A DNA stretch of 64,000 nucleotides from Catenuloplanes indicus (lineage in GTDB: Bacteria > Actinomycetota > Actinomycetes > Mycobacteriales > Micromonosporaceae): the NCBI RefSeq assembly GCF_030813715.1, contig NZ_JAUSUZ010000001.1, forward strand, positions 5,270,001 to 5,334,000, written 5' to 3'. Shown piece by piece: positions 29,428 to 36,946 of this stretch. Position numbers and translations under genes: made by a program. The notes under the pieces were generated by a model. That model was given only the letters and a program-made list of their open reading frames with translations. It ran no database searches and was not told the origin of the DNA. The stretch's first letter is position 1. Each line of letters starts with the position of its first letter.

Positions 29428-30861
29428 ATGCGGCGAAGGTGGAGTCTGGTCGTCGGGGCGTGTGCGGCGGTCACGCTCGCCGGTGTCGGAGCGATCGGCT
29501 ACCTCGGTGGCGACGAGCCGGGGACCCCGACCGTGGCGGTGTGGAACGCTGCCGGGGCGGCCTCTGTCCGTACCCCCGACGCCCCGGCTGAATCGGCCAC
29601 GCCGGAGGCCACGACCGCGCCGCGGCCGGTGACCACCACGCCGGCCGCGCCGTCCGCGAAGGCCACGGTGCCGGAGCCGGCCGGCGCGGCGCGCGACGGC
29701 GAGACCGCGGACGCCGGCCAGCCGATCGGCACGGTCGAGCGGGTGGACCGCACGCTCGGCTACGCCGGTGCGGCCCGGCGCACCACGCTCCGGTTCCCCG
29801 GTGCCGAGTACGTGAAGGTGCACTTCAGCCGCATCGCGCTGCTGCCCGGCGACTACCTCACGGTCTCCGACCCGCAGGGCCGTGAATCGCACCGGTACGA
29901 GGGCGTCTCCCGCGACGCGGTCACCGGGCTGACCCGGGCCGTGCTCAACCCGGACGCGCCGGACCGGGACGGAGAGCGCTGGGCGATGTCCGTCTCCGGC
30001 GACACCGCCGTGGTCGAGCTGCACACCGGCGGCACCGACCCGCTCGGCCTGAAGAGCGCGCTCGCCGACCTCGGCGTCGGCATCGACCGGGTGGCCCGCG
30101 GCTACACCAGGCCGGAGCGCGTCGAGGCCGCCCACGAGCTGGAGAAGGCGCGCGAGGCCACGCCCGGCCCGGCCGGACCGGGACGCGAGGAGAGCGTCTG
30201 CGGCGGCGACGAGAAGTCGGACGCGGTCTGCTACCGGTCGACGAACCCGATGGCCTACACCCGGTCGAAGGCGGTGGCCCGGCTGCTGATCAACGGCACC
30301 GAGCTGTGCACCGCGTGGCGGGTCGGCGCGCAGAACCGGCTGGTCACGAACAACCACTGCTTCTCCACCTCCAAGGACGCCTACAACACGGAGGTGTGGT
30401 TCAACTACCAGTGCGCGCGGTGCGGCGGGTACGACGTCTACCAGTCGACCAAGGTCTGGGGCGACAAGGTGCTGGCCACCGACCGGACGCTGGACTTCAC
30501 GCTGTTCACGGTGGAGAGCTTCGCGTCCGTGCAGAAGTTCGGCTTCCTCACGCTGGACACCGCGCGGCCGGCCGCGGGCACGCAGCTCTACATCCCGCAG
30601 CACCCGGCCGGTGACCCGACCGCGATCGCGATGGCCTCGGGTGAGCGCGGCAGCAACTGCGCGGTCGACAACCCGTCCTACACCGGGTACGCGTCCGCCA
30701 GCGACGTCTCGTACTACTGCGACACCGAGGGCGGTTCGTCCGGCTCGCCGGTGCTGTCCCGCACCACGAACAAGGTGGTCGCGCTGCACCACTTCGGCGG
30801 CTGCCCGAACTCCGGCGTGCGCGCCGACCTGCTGTACGAGCGGATCAGGTCGCTGGTCTGA
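29428..30861 (+). CDS. Secreted trypsin-like serine protease
   Basis: Encodes 477 residues. The N-terminal RRRWSLVVGACAAVTLAGVG is a signal peptide or anchor. A disordered Pro/Thr/Ala linker (to ~residue 90) and a beta-rich region that may be a propeptide or CBM-like domain (FPGAEYVKVHFSRIALLPGD) precede the protease. Chymotrypsin-fold catalytic residues are visible: His in RLVTNNHCFS (~309), Asp in TDRTLDFTLF (~356) and Ser in EGGSSGSPVLSR (~437). Cysteines such as VCGGDEKSDAVC and YQCARCGGY suggest disulfides. It belongs with the secreted protease near 21-24 kb. Start supported by GGGAGCGGA upstream. Confidence 0.88.
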   Translation: MRRRWSLVVGACAAVTLAGVGAIGYLGGDEPGTPTVAVWNAAGAASVRTPDAPAESATPEATTAPRPVTTTPAAPSAKATVPEPAGAARDGETADAGQPIGTVERVDRTLGYAGAARRTTLRFPGAEYVKVHFSRIALLPGDYLTVSDPQGRESHRYEGVSRDAVTGLTRAVLNPDAPDRDGERWAMSVSGDTAVVELHTGGTDPLGLKSALADLGVGIDRVARGYTRPERVEAAHELEKAREATPGPAGPGREESVCGGDEKSDAVCYRSTNPMAYTRSKAVARLLINGTELCTAWRVGAQNRLVTNNHCFSTSKDAYNTEVWFNYQCARCGGYDVYQSTKVWGDKVLATDRTLDFTLFTVESFASVQKFGFLTLDTARPAAGTQLYIPQHPAGDPTAIAMASGERGSNCAVDNPSYTGYASASDVSYYCDTEGGSSGSPVLSRTTNKVVALHHFGGCPNSGVRADLLYERIRSLV

Positions 30862-30866
30862 CCCGG

Positions 30867-30872
30867 TAGCGT
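30867..30872 (+). promoter_or_regulatory. -10 element (TAGCGT) of leaderless PAP2 gene
   Basis: TAGCGT ends exactly 7 bp before the GTG at 30880 and follows the protease stop by 5 bp. It identifies that GTG, rather than the GTG at 30871, as the start. Confidence 0.6.
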
Positions 30873-30879
30873 GTCGGGC

Positions 30880-31668
30880 GTGCGACGACTTGGCTGGTGG
30901 TTCGACGTCCTGCTGCTGGCGGCGTTCGCGGCGCTGACCGCGCTGCTCGCCGCCGGCCACCTGTACGGCGTGGACTCCGCCATCGCGAACTACGCCGACG
31001 CGCACCGGCCGCCGGTCATGTACTGGCTCGCGCTGATCGGTAATCAGCTCGGCCAGAGCGGCCACTTCCTGATCGCCTTCGGGGTGATCGCGCTGTGGCT
31101 GCTCTACCGCGACCGGGACGTGCGCCCGCTCATCCTGGTCGCGTTCACGTACGTGCTGGCCGGAGTCGTGGTCGTCCCGCTCAAGGAGTTCGGCGGGCGG
31201 GACGCGCCCTCCTCGACGCTGCCGAACAAGGTGGAGCTGTTCAACGACGCCGCGGTCTACGACTGGTCGTACCCGTCCGGGCACATGGTCAACACGTTCG
31301 TCTGGTTCTTCACCATGGTGCTGCTGCTGACCTGGCTCTTCGGCGAGCGCGCCCGCCGGTTCGAGCCGGTGATCCGGATCGCGCCGCCGGTGATCGTCTT
31401 CGTCACCACGATCTACCTGAGCTTCCACTGGCTGACCGACTCGATCGCCGGGCTGCTGATCGGCGTGGTGCTGCGCCGGGTGATGGCCCGCATCCCGTGG
31501 CGGACGCTCCCGCTGCCAGCCTGGCTGCCGTTCACGGCCGCGCCGGTCGAGCCCGCGCCGTGGTCGCGGTCGCCGTGGCGCGCGCGGTCAGCGGGCCGCT
31601 CGCGGTCAGCGGGCGCGGGAGGCGCGCAGTCGGCGGAGGCGGCCGACCAGGACCGGATCGTGCGCTAG
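30880..31668 (+). CDS. PAP2-family membrane phosphatase
   Basis: Encodes 262 residues with about five to six helices. The acid phosphatase signature is recognisable: motif 1 around LKEFGGRDAPSS (degenerate KX6RP), motif 2 YPSGHMVN, and motif 3 SFHWLTDSIAGLLIG with the catalytic His and Asp. Members dephosphorylate lipid pyrophosphates or phosphatidic acid at the outer membrane face; undecaprenyl-pyrophosphate or phospholipid recycling is possible here. The C-terminal ~50 residues are Arg/Ser/Ala-rich and overlap the convergent DUF3263 gene by 63 bp. Motif 1 lacks the usual Pro, so activity deserves some caution. Confidence 0.85.
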   Translation: MRRLGWWFDVLLLAAFAALTALLAAGHLYGVDSAIANYADAHRPPVMYWLALIGNQLGQSGHFLIAFGVIALWLLYRDRDVRPLILVAFTYVLAGVVVVPLKEFGGRDAPSSTLPNKVELFNDAAVYDWSYPSGHMVNTFVWFFTMVLLLTWLFGERARRFEPVIRIAPPVIVFVTTIYLSFHWLTDSIAGLLIGVVLRRVMARIPWRTLPLPAWLPFTAAPVEPAPWSRSPWRARSAGRSRSAGAGGAQSAEAADQDRIVR

Positions 31669-31899
31669 CGCCAGCGGATTGTCCAGCAGCCCGTTGAGCA
31701 GCTGGTAGTAGCGGGTCGAGGAAAGCTGGAACTCGTCGCGGATCGCCTGCTCCTTCGCACCCGCGTGCCGCCACCACCGCTTCTCGAACTCGAGGATCCG
31801 CACCTCGCGCTCGGCCAGGGCCGGCTCCTCCGGCGCGGCCCGCGGTGCCGGGACCTCGGTGAGATCGGAATCGTCGTCCTCGATGTCACCCACGCTCAT
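31606..31899 (-). CDS. DUF3263-like small DNA-binding-type protein
   Basis: Encodes 97 residues. An acidic N-terminus (SVGDIEDDDSDLTEVP) is followed by a compact helical domain ILEFEKRWWRHAGAKEQAIR, then EFQLSSTRYYQLLNGLLDNP and a basic tail (LVGRLRRLRASRAR). This matches the actinobacterial DUF3263 family, whose helix-turn-helix-like core (EQAIRDEF-LSSTRYYQLLN) suggests a transcriptional role, though none is established. The ATG at 31899 was chosen because a TAGGGT hexamer ends 7 bp before it. Its 3' end overlaps the PAP2 gene. Confidence 0.8.
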   Translation of the reverse strand: MSVGDIEDDDSDLTEVPAPRAAPEEPALAEREVRILEFEKRWWRHAGAKEQAIRDEFQLSSTRYYQLLNGLLDNPLALAHDPVLVGRLRRLRASRAR

Positions 31900-31906
31900 G
31901 CTGCTC

Positions 31907-31912
31907 ACCCTA
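31907..31912 (-). promoter_or_regulatory. -10 element (TAGGGT) of leaderless DUF3263 gene
   Basis: Read on the minus strand, TAGGGT is separated by 7 bases (GAGCAGC) from the ATG. There is no better Shine-Dalgarno sequence. Confidence 0.6.
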
Positions 31913-31975
31913 ACGAGCATCGGCGCAGCTCGCACCGTTTCGGACAGTGATCGGCCGCACCGCAGGGCTTACTTC

Positions 31976-32017
31976 TTTCCCGCTTCCGGCGTGGTGCGGC
32001 CCGCATGCTCCCGCGGG
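31976..32017 (-). repeat. Dispersed intergenic repeat, copy C
   Basis: On the minus strand it reads CCCGCGGGAGCATGCGG, then CACGCCGGAAGCGGGAAA. It is the only copy not between convergent genes; it lies upstream of the DUF3263 gene. Confidence 0.75.
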
Positions 32018-32175
32018 CAAACCTCGCGGCGGCCTCCGCCTGCGCTCCGGTCGCCGCATCGGAGCCAGTCCCGCCGCTGGTCACCCAAAAACCCCGCGAT
32101 TCCCGTGCTGCTCTGTTCCCGGCCGCGAGCCCGGCTTGACGCTCTGGGCCGGGTGCTCTGCGGCTGCGCGCTGTG

Positions 32176-32295
32176 CGCTGTGCGGCTGTGCGCTGTGCGG
32201 CTGCGCGCTGTGCGGCTGTGCGCTGTGCGGCTGTGCGCTGTGCGGCTGTGCGCTGTGCGGCTGCGCGCTGTGCGGCTGCGCGCTGTGCGGCTGCG
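32176..32295. repeat. Tandem array of eight 15-bp units
   Basis: Eight contiguous copies of CGCTGTGCGGCTGYG differ only at base 14 (T or C). Degenerate flanking copies extend from about 32156 to 32390. Because 15 is a multiple of three, all frames stay open and encode pentapeptide repeats (for example ALCGC on plus, HSAQP on minus). None of these frames has a convincing start, so the array is treated as non-coding. Confidence 0.85.
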
Positions 32296-32392
32296 CCGCT
32301 GTGGGCATTGCGCTCTGGGGGTGCGCACGCTCGGGGCGTTGCGCTATGGGCGTTGCACTCTGCGGCTGCGCTGCTCTGGGCTTGGCTCGGCA

Positions 32393-32624
32393 CGCGCCCG
32401 AAATATCGTCATACTTCGTCTTTTGCGTAGGCATTGCCGCAGCGGACTGTAGCTCTCAGGCCCTATGTGATCAATCAGTGGAGCGAAAAGGATATCGACT
32501 TCGCTAAATGATCTCCTTTTTGCTCCACTGATTGATCACACAGGCCGCAAGCCGGTGGTATGCCGAGATCATCTGAAAAACTAGAGAAAGGCGTCTCACG
32601 ACTTATAACGATATTTCGGGCGCG
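32393..32624. repeat. Doubly palindromic 232-bp element (possible MITE or structured RNA)
   Basis: The outer arms (21 bp, 20 identical) begin CGCGCCCGAAATATCGT at 32393-32413 and are inverted at 32604-32624. The inner arms (30 bp, 28 identical) begin GTGATCAATCAGTGGAGC at 32467-32496 and are inverted at 32510-32539, with a 13-nt loop. GGCC also pairs at 32459-32462 and 32543-32546. The element is visibly more AT-rich than its surroundings and has no gene. Confidence 0.8.
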
Positions 32625-32629
32625 AGGCA

Positions 32630-32840
32630 TCCGCTGCCGCCCGCTTGCTGCTGCTGCTGCCCGCGCTGTCGCCGGATGCCGTTGTCCCTGCTGCCGCCCG
32701 CGCTGCTGCCGCTTGCCGCGGCCCGCTGCTGCTGTCGCCGCTGCCGCTTGCCGCTGCTGCTGCTGCTTGTCGCTGCTGTCGCGACCCCGCTTGTCGCTGC
32801 TGTCGCCGCTTGCCGCTGCTGCCCGCCGACGGCGTCTGCT
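32630..32840. repeat. Low-complexity GCTGCC/GCTGCT-rich tract
   Basis: Imperfect trinucleotide-like runs of CTG, CCG and CTT follow the palindromic element up to the lysE region. I see no gene in it. Confidence 0.6.
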
Positions 32841-32922
32841 TCTCGGCTGACCGTGCTGCTCGTTTCCGTGTCGGCCGTCGTGATGCAAGGGCGAGGGCTG
32901 ACGTAGCCCGGTGGTGGTGGGG

Positions 32923-33633
32923 TCAGTTGTCGATGGCGAGGCGGAGGCCGAGGGTGAGCAGCGCCGAGCCCATCAGTGTGTCCAGGCCGCGGCGGACCGC
33001 CCGGCGGTCGAGGAGGCGTTTCATCGCGCCGACCACCAGCGTGACCGTGGTGAACCAGCCGGCCGTGACCGCGAACGAGACCGTGGCCAGGACGAGCGTG
33101 TCCCCGGGCGTCGGGTGCTCCGGCAGGAACTGTGGCAGCAGCGCCAGGAAGAAGACCGCGACCTTCGGGTTGAAGACGTTGGTGAGCAGGCCGGCCCGAA
33201 ACGCGGACCAGTGCCGGCGGTCCCAGGCGAGCAGCGACAGCCAGGGCAGGCGGCGTCGGCGGTGCCGCGGGACGTCGAACGCGGCGGCGAGCCGGGCCAG
33301 GTCGGCGTGGGTGTCCGGCGGCAGGTCGCGGCGGCGCGCGGCGATCGCGGTCCAGAGCGTACGGAGGCCGACCACGACCAGGTAGGCGGCGCCGGCCAGC
33401 TTCATCGACAGGTAGGCGACCGGGGACGCGGCGACCAGCGCGGCCACGCCGACGGCGGCGAGCAGCACCCAGCCGAGGATGCCGGTGGCGATGCCGACCG
33501 CGGTGGCGAAGCCGGCCCGGCGGCCGGACGCGACGGCGTGGCGCAGGACGATCGCGAAGTCCGGCCCGGGGGACATCGTGCCGAGCGCCATCACTCCCGC
33601 GAAGGCGGCAAGGTGCGTAACGGTCAGATGCAT
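32923..33633 (-). CDS. LysE/RhtB-family amino-acid exporter
   Basis: Encodes 236 residues with about six helices. The N-terminal LysE signature is GVMALGTMSPGPDFAIVLRH and the internal motif is GLLTNVFNPKVAVFFLALLP. The family exports lysine, homoserine or threonine, or related metabolites; the substrate cannot be read from the sequence. The start was placed at MHLTVTHLA because a TAACCT hexamer lies 8 bp upstream on the minus strand; a longer reading would add 33 residues lacking homology. It stands alone, flanked by the repeat-rich region downstream and the nag operon terminator upstream. Confidence 0.9.
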   Translation of the reverse strand: MHLTVTHLAAFAGVMALGTMSPGPDFAIVLRHAVASGRRAGFATAVGIATGILGWVLLAAVGVAALVAASPVAYLSMKLAGAAYLVVVGLRTLWTAIAARRRDLPPDTHADLARLAAAFDVPRHRRRRLPWLSLLAWDRRHWSAFRAGLLTNVFNPKVAVFFLALLPQFLPEHPTPGDTLVLATVSFAVTAGWFTTVTLVVGAMKRLLDRRAVRRGLDTLMGSALLTLGLRLAIDN

Positions 33634-33641
33634 GACCCGAG

Positions 33642-33647
33642 AGGTTA
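33642..33647 (-). promoter_or_regulatory. Possible -10 element (TAACCT) of lysE-like gene
   Basis: On the minus strand TAACCT precedes the ATG by 8 bp with no Shine-Dalgarno sequence between. The spacing is one base longer than the other leaderless candidates. Confidence 0.4.
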
Positions 33648-33703
33648 GACCCTCATAGACCGATTTATCGCTAAAAATACCGATGAATTTCACTATGCGG
33701 GAA

Positions 33704-33729
33704 CGGCTATGTGCACGCTCACATGGCCG
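33704..33729 (-). terminator. Terminator hairpin after nagA operon
   Basis: CGGCTATGTG and CACATGGCCG form a 10-bp stem (one T-G pair) with a 6-nt loop, 23 bp past the nagA stop on the minus strand. A short T-run (ATTTTTAG) follows further downstream. Confidence 0.55.
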
Positions 33730-33751
33730 CACCGTACCGAAGAGAAATGGA

Positions 33752-34861
33752 TTACTGGAAGACTCCGGCCCGAACTACGCCGGTGACCTGCAGATCCTCG
33801 GAGAGCAGCACGAGGTCAGCGCGCAGGCCCGGCGTGATCGCGCCGAGTATGCCGGAGAGGCCGACCGCGCGCGCCGGTGTCCACGATGTGGCCCGGGAAG
33901 CATCCACCACGGGAATACCGGCGCCGACCGCCTGGCGGAGCGCGGCGTCCATGGTCAGCGTGCTGCCCGCGATCGACCCGTTCGCGGCCAGCCGCGCTAC
34001 CCGGTCCGCCACCACCACCGAGAGGCCGCCCAGCTCGTAGGCGCCGTCCGGCATCCCGGCCGCGGCCATCGCGTCGGTGACCAGCGCGTACCCGCCGCGT
34101 GCCGCACCCGCCACGAACGACAGCGTGCCGTCGTGCAGGTGCACGCCGTCCGCCACCACCTCGCAGATCACGCCGGGGGAGTCGAGCAGCGCGAGCACCG
34201 GGCCGGGTTCGCGGTGGTGCACCGGCCGCATGCCGTTGAACAGGTGCGTGGCGACCGTGGCACCGGCCTCCGCCGCGGCGCGGGTCACGTCGTACGGCGC
34301 GTCCGTGTGCCCGACCGCGGCCGCGACGCCGTGCGAGGCGAGCAGCTTGATCGCGTCAAGCGCGCCGGGCAGCTCCGGCGCGATCGTCATCATCCGGACC
34401 GCGCCCTCGCCGAGCGCGATCAGCGCGGCCAGCTCGTCGGTGTCCGGGGCGCGCAGGAAGTCCGGGTTCTGCGCGCCGCACCGCGCACCGGAGAGGTAGG
34501 GCCCTTCGTAGTGCACGCCGCCCAGCACACCCTCGCGGACCAGCGGCAAGAACGCGGCGGTGGCGTCCCGCATCAGCGCGAACGGTGAGCTGACCAGGCT
34601 GGCGAGCACCGTGGTGGTGCCGTGCCGCAGGTGGAACGCGGCCGCGGCGCGCGCGGAATCCGGGTCGCCGGTGGTGAACGTGTGCCCGCCGCCGCCGTGG
34701 TTGTGGATGTCCACGAAGCCGGGCAGCACCCACGCGGCCCGCTCGGCACCGTCCGGCGAGCCGGCGCCCACCGAGGAGATCAGCGCACCGTCGATCGTGA
34801 CGTGCCCGTCCTCGACGACGCCGTCGGGCGTGACGATCCGGCCGGCGATCTGCATGGTCAC
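33752..34861 (-). CDS. nagA: N-acetylglucosamine-6-phosphate deacetylase NagA
   Basis: Cytosolic metal-dependent amidohydrolase of 369 residues that deacetylates GlcNAc-6-phosphate to GlcN-6-phosphate. Visible motifs: metal ligands in LPGFVDIHNHGGGG, GVHYEGPYLS, AVGHTDAPYD, ATHLFNGMRP and the catalytic Asp in YALVTDAMAAAGMPDG. It is the last gene of a three-gene operon with a SIS-domain protein and a ROK kinase, which together could convert GlcNAc to fructose-6-phosphate. The start could be GTG (34861) or ATG (34855); the Shine-Dalgarno sequence is weak (GAAAG). Confidence 0.94.
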   Translation of the reverse strand: MTMQIAGRIVTPDGVVEDGHVTIDGALISSVGAGSPDGAERAAWVLPGFVDIHNHGGGGHTFTTGDPDSARAAAAFHLRHGTTTVLASLVSSPFALMRDATAAFLPLVREGVLGGVHYEGPYLSGARCGAQNPDFLRAPDTDELAALIALGEGAVRMMTIAPELPGALDAIKLLASHGVAAAVGHTDAPYDVTRAAAEAGATVATHLFNGMRPVHHREPGPVLALLDSPGVICEVVADGVHLHDGTLSFVAGAARGGYALVTDAMAAAGMPDGAYELGGLSVVVADRVARLAANGSIAGSTLTMDAALRQAVGAGIPVVDASRATSWTPARAVGLSGILGAITPGLRADLVLLSEDLQVTGVVRAGVFQ

Positions 34862-34870
34862 CCGTGCTTT

Positions 34871-35806
34871 CTACTGAGTGGTCAGTGCGTCGAGGCCGAG
34901 CAGCGCCGCGCCGCGCAGCCCGGCGGTGTCGCCCAGGCTCGCCTTCACCAGCCGGGGCATGCGGTGGAACGTGACGCGCGCGGCGAGCGCCTCGCGGAGC
35001 GGGCCGAGCAGCACCTCACCGGCCTCGCCGAGCCCGCCGCCGATCACGAAGACCTCCGTGTCCAGCAGCGCCTGCGCGGTGAGCAGCCCGTCCGCGAGCG
35101 CGTCCACGGTCTCCCGCCAGATCTCACCGGCCGCGTCCTCGCCCGCGACCGCGCGCGCGACCACGTCGGCCGCACTGATCCCCGTGCCGGTGAGCGAGAG
35201 GTACCGCCGCGCCACGGACGCGGCGCTGGCGATCGTCTCCAGGCACCCACGCTGACCGCACGCGCAGGCGGGGCCGCCGGGCCGGACCACGATGTGGCCC
35301 AGCTCGCCGGCCGCGCCGTGCGCGCCGCTGTTGGTGTGCCCGCCGCGCACGTGCGCGGCCGCGATGCCGGTGCCGATGCCCACGAAGATCACGTCGTCCG
35401 AGCCATGGCCGGCACCGAGCCGGGCCTCGGCCAGACCGGCCGCGCGCACGTCGTGGCCGAGCGCGGCCGGCAGACCGAGCCGGGCGGAGACCAGATCCCG
35501 CAGCGGTACGTCCCGGAAGCCCAGGTTCGCCGCGAATACCGCCATGCCACGGCCCTCGTCCACCACGCCCGGGATCGCCACACCGGCTGCGACCGGTGTC
35601 TGCCCGAGCGCGCGAGCCTTCGCCGCCAGTTCCGCCGCGATGTCGCAGATCGCGGCCGCGACCGCGTCCGGCCCGCGGGACGCGAGCGTGTCGTGCCGTT
35701 CGGTGTGCAGCACCGGGCCGCCGACCGCGATGACCCCGCACTTCATCCCGGTGCCGCCGATGTCCATCGCCACGACGACCGGTCCGGGACCGTCCGCGGA
35801 ACTCAC
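34871..35806 (-). CDS. ROK-family sugar kinase (probable N-acetylglucosamine kinase)
   Basis: Encodes 311 residues. The phosphate-binding loop is AMDIGGTGMKCGVIAVG. The ROK motifs GAAGELGHIVV and the zinc-binding CACGQRGCLETIAS are intact, and the catalytic Asp lies in GHDVRAAGLAE. ROK kinases phosphorylate glucose, GlcNAc, ManNAc or fructose; the neighbours nagA and a SIS protein favour GlcNAc. The GTG start overlaps the SIS gene stop (GTGA), so translation is coupled. It ends 9 bp before nagA. No membrane segments. Confidence 0.88.
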   Translation of the reverse strand: MSSADGPGPVVVAMDIGGTGMKCGVIAVGGPVLHTERHDTLASRGPDAVAAAICDIAAELAAKARALGQTPVAAGVAIPGVVDEGRGMAVFAANLGFRDVPLRDLVSARLGLPAALGHDVRAAGLAEARLGAGHGSDDVIFVGIGTGIAAAHVRGGHTNSGAHGAAGELGHIVVRPGGPACACGQRGCLETIASAASVARRYLSLTGTGISAADVVARAVAGEDAAGEIWRETVDALADGLLTAQALLDTEVFVIGGGLGEAGEVLLGPLREALAARVTFHRMPRLVKASLGDTAGLRGAALLGLDALTTQ

Positions 35807-36729
35807 GCCAGGACGACCGATCGGGTCAGGTTGCGCGGCGCGTCCGGGTCCAGGCCGCGCGCGGCGGCGAGTGAGACCGCGAAGCGCTGGGCCAGGATCA
35901 GGTCGGCCATCGGGTCGAGCGGCACCCGGCCGCCGTTCCAGCTGCCGAGCGCGGTGTGCCCGCAGTGGCCGCTGCTGTGCACGAACGTGGCACCGGCCGC
36001 CGTGACCGTCTCGTCCAGCCCGGCCGGGACCTCGCCGAACGCCCACACCACGCGGTGCGGTGCGGCGATCGCGATCGGGCCGTGCCGGTAGTCCATCGCC
36101 GGGTACGCCTCGGCCCAGAAGTTCGCGGCCTCGCGGCACTTGAGCGCGGCCTCCTGCGCCAGCCCGACGGTCCAGCCGCGGCCGAGGAACGTGATCTGCT
36201 CGGCCCGCGCCGGGTCGACCGGCAGCGGCGTGCGCACCGCGACCTCGGCGTCCGTGACCGCGTCGGCGAGGTCCTCGCCGAGGTGCGCCCGGAGCAGCGC
36301 GAGCGCGCTGGTGGCGAACCGGGTCTGCACCACCGACCGCTCGTCCGCGAACGGCATCGCGACCACGTCCGTGGCGAGCCGTGCGGCCGGTGCGCCGGCG
36401 TCACCCACGATCACCGTGGCCGGTGTGCCGGTCAGCGCGGTCAGCAGATCGACCACCTCGGTGGTGGTGCCGGACCGGGTGATCGCGACCACCCGGTCGT
36501 ACCGTCGGGAAGTCGGGAACTCGGAGGACTGGAACGCGTCCGTCTCGCCCAGGCCGGCCCGTTCCCGCAGCGTCGCGTAGGCCATGGCCATGAACCAGGA
36601 GGTGCCGCAGCCGGTCACGGCCACCCGCTCGCCCGGCCGGCCGAGCACGTCGGCGTGCTCCGGGGCGAGGGCGGCGGCGGTGCGCCAGCAGTCGGGCTGG
36701 CTGGCGAGTTCTTCGTCGACGAAGGCCAT
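35803..36729 (-). CDS. SIS-domain sugar isomerase/deaminase (GlmS- or AgaS-like)
   Basis: Encodes 308 residues with two SIS domains. Sugar-phosphate-binding motifs are AVTGCGTSWFMAMAYATL and ITRSGTTTEVVDLLTAL in the first, with LGRGWTVGLAQEAALKCREA and AYPAMDYRHGPIAI in the second. The latter resembles the GlmS isomerase domain, but there is no glutaminase domain. With nagA and a kinase next to it and no nagB nearby, it may act as the GlcN-6-phosphate deaminase/isomerase. AAGGAGGGG nine bases before the ATG fixes the start. It is the first gene of the operon, divergent from the DeoR regulator. Confidence 0.85.
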   Translation of the reverse strand: MAFVDEELASQPDCWRTAAALAPEHADVLGRPGERVAVTGCGTSWFMAMAYATLRERAGLGETDAFQSSEFPTSRRYDRVVAITRSGTTTEVVDLLTALTGTPATVIVGDAGAPAARLATDVVAMPFADERSVVQTRFATSALALLRAHLGEDLADAVTDAEVAVRTPLPVDPARAEQITFLGRGWTVGLAQEAALKCREAANFWAEAYPAMDYRHGPIAIAAPHRVVWAFGEVPAGLDETVTAAGATFVHSSGHCGHTALGSWNGGRVPLDPMADLILAQRFAVSLAAARGLDPDAPRNLTRSVVLA

Positions 36730-36895
36730 TCGAACACCCCTCCTTGGAACCGGGACGGGCACGGGCCGTGCTGCGCAGAACGGCTCGTTTCAACGCTGTT
36801 TCGCGCGCCATTGTGCTCAGATTCCGGGGTTGGCGGCAAGCATGAACAACTTCGCGCAGCACGGCGGTTTGCTTAGCGGTCCTTTCGAGCATTAC

Positions 36896-36923
36896 TGTGC
36901 ACCAAATCACTCAGCGTGTGCAC
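36896..36923. promoter_or_regulatory. Direct repeat (TGTGCAC x2), candidate DeoR-type operator
   Basis: Two TGTGCAC copies start 21 bp apart, two helical turns, with the second ending 23 bp before the regulator start. This spacing suits cooperative binding and autoregulation by the DeoR protein. No DasR-like palindrome was found in the 217-bp divergent region. Confidence 0.35.
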
Positions 36924-36946
36924 GGTTGCGCAGGAGGAGGCCGGCG

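Noticed and set aside
32156..32300. CRISPR-like array
   Set aside because: Units are contiguous with no spacers and no cas genes are present.
31905..32507. Long open frames on both strands through the 15-bp tandem array
   Set aside because: They stay open only because the repeat period is a multiple of three. They lack start signals, homology and third-position GC bias.
36730..36946. DasR-type operator in front of the amino-sugar operon
   Set aside because: No ACTGGTCTAGACCACT-like palindrome is present. A DeoR protein is the local regulator.
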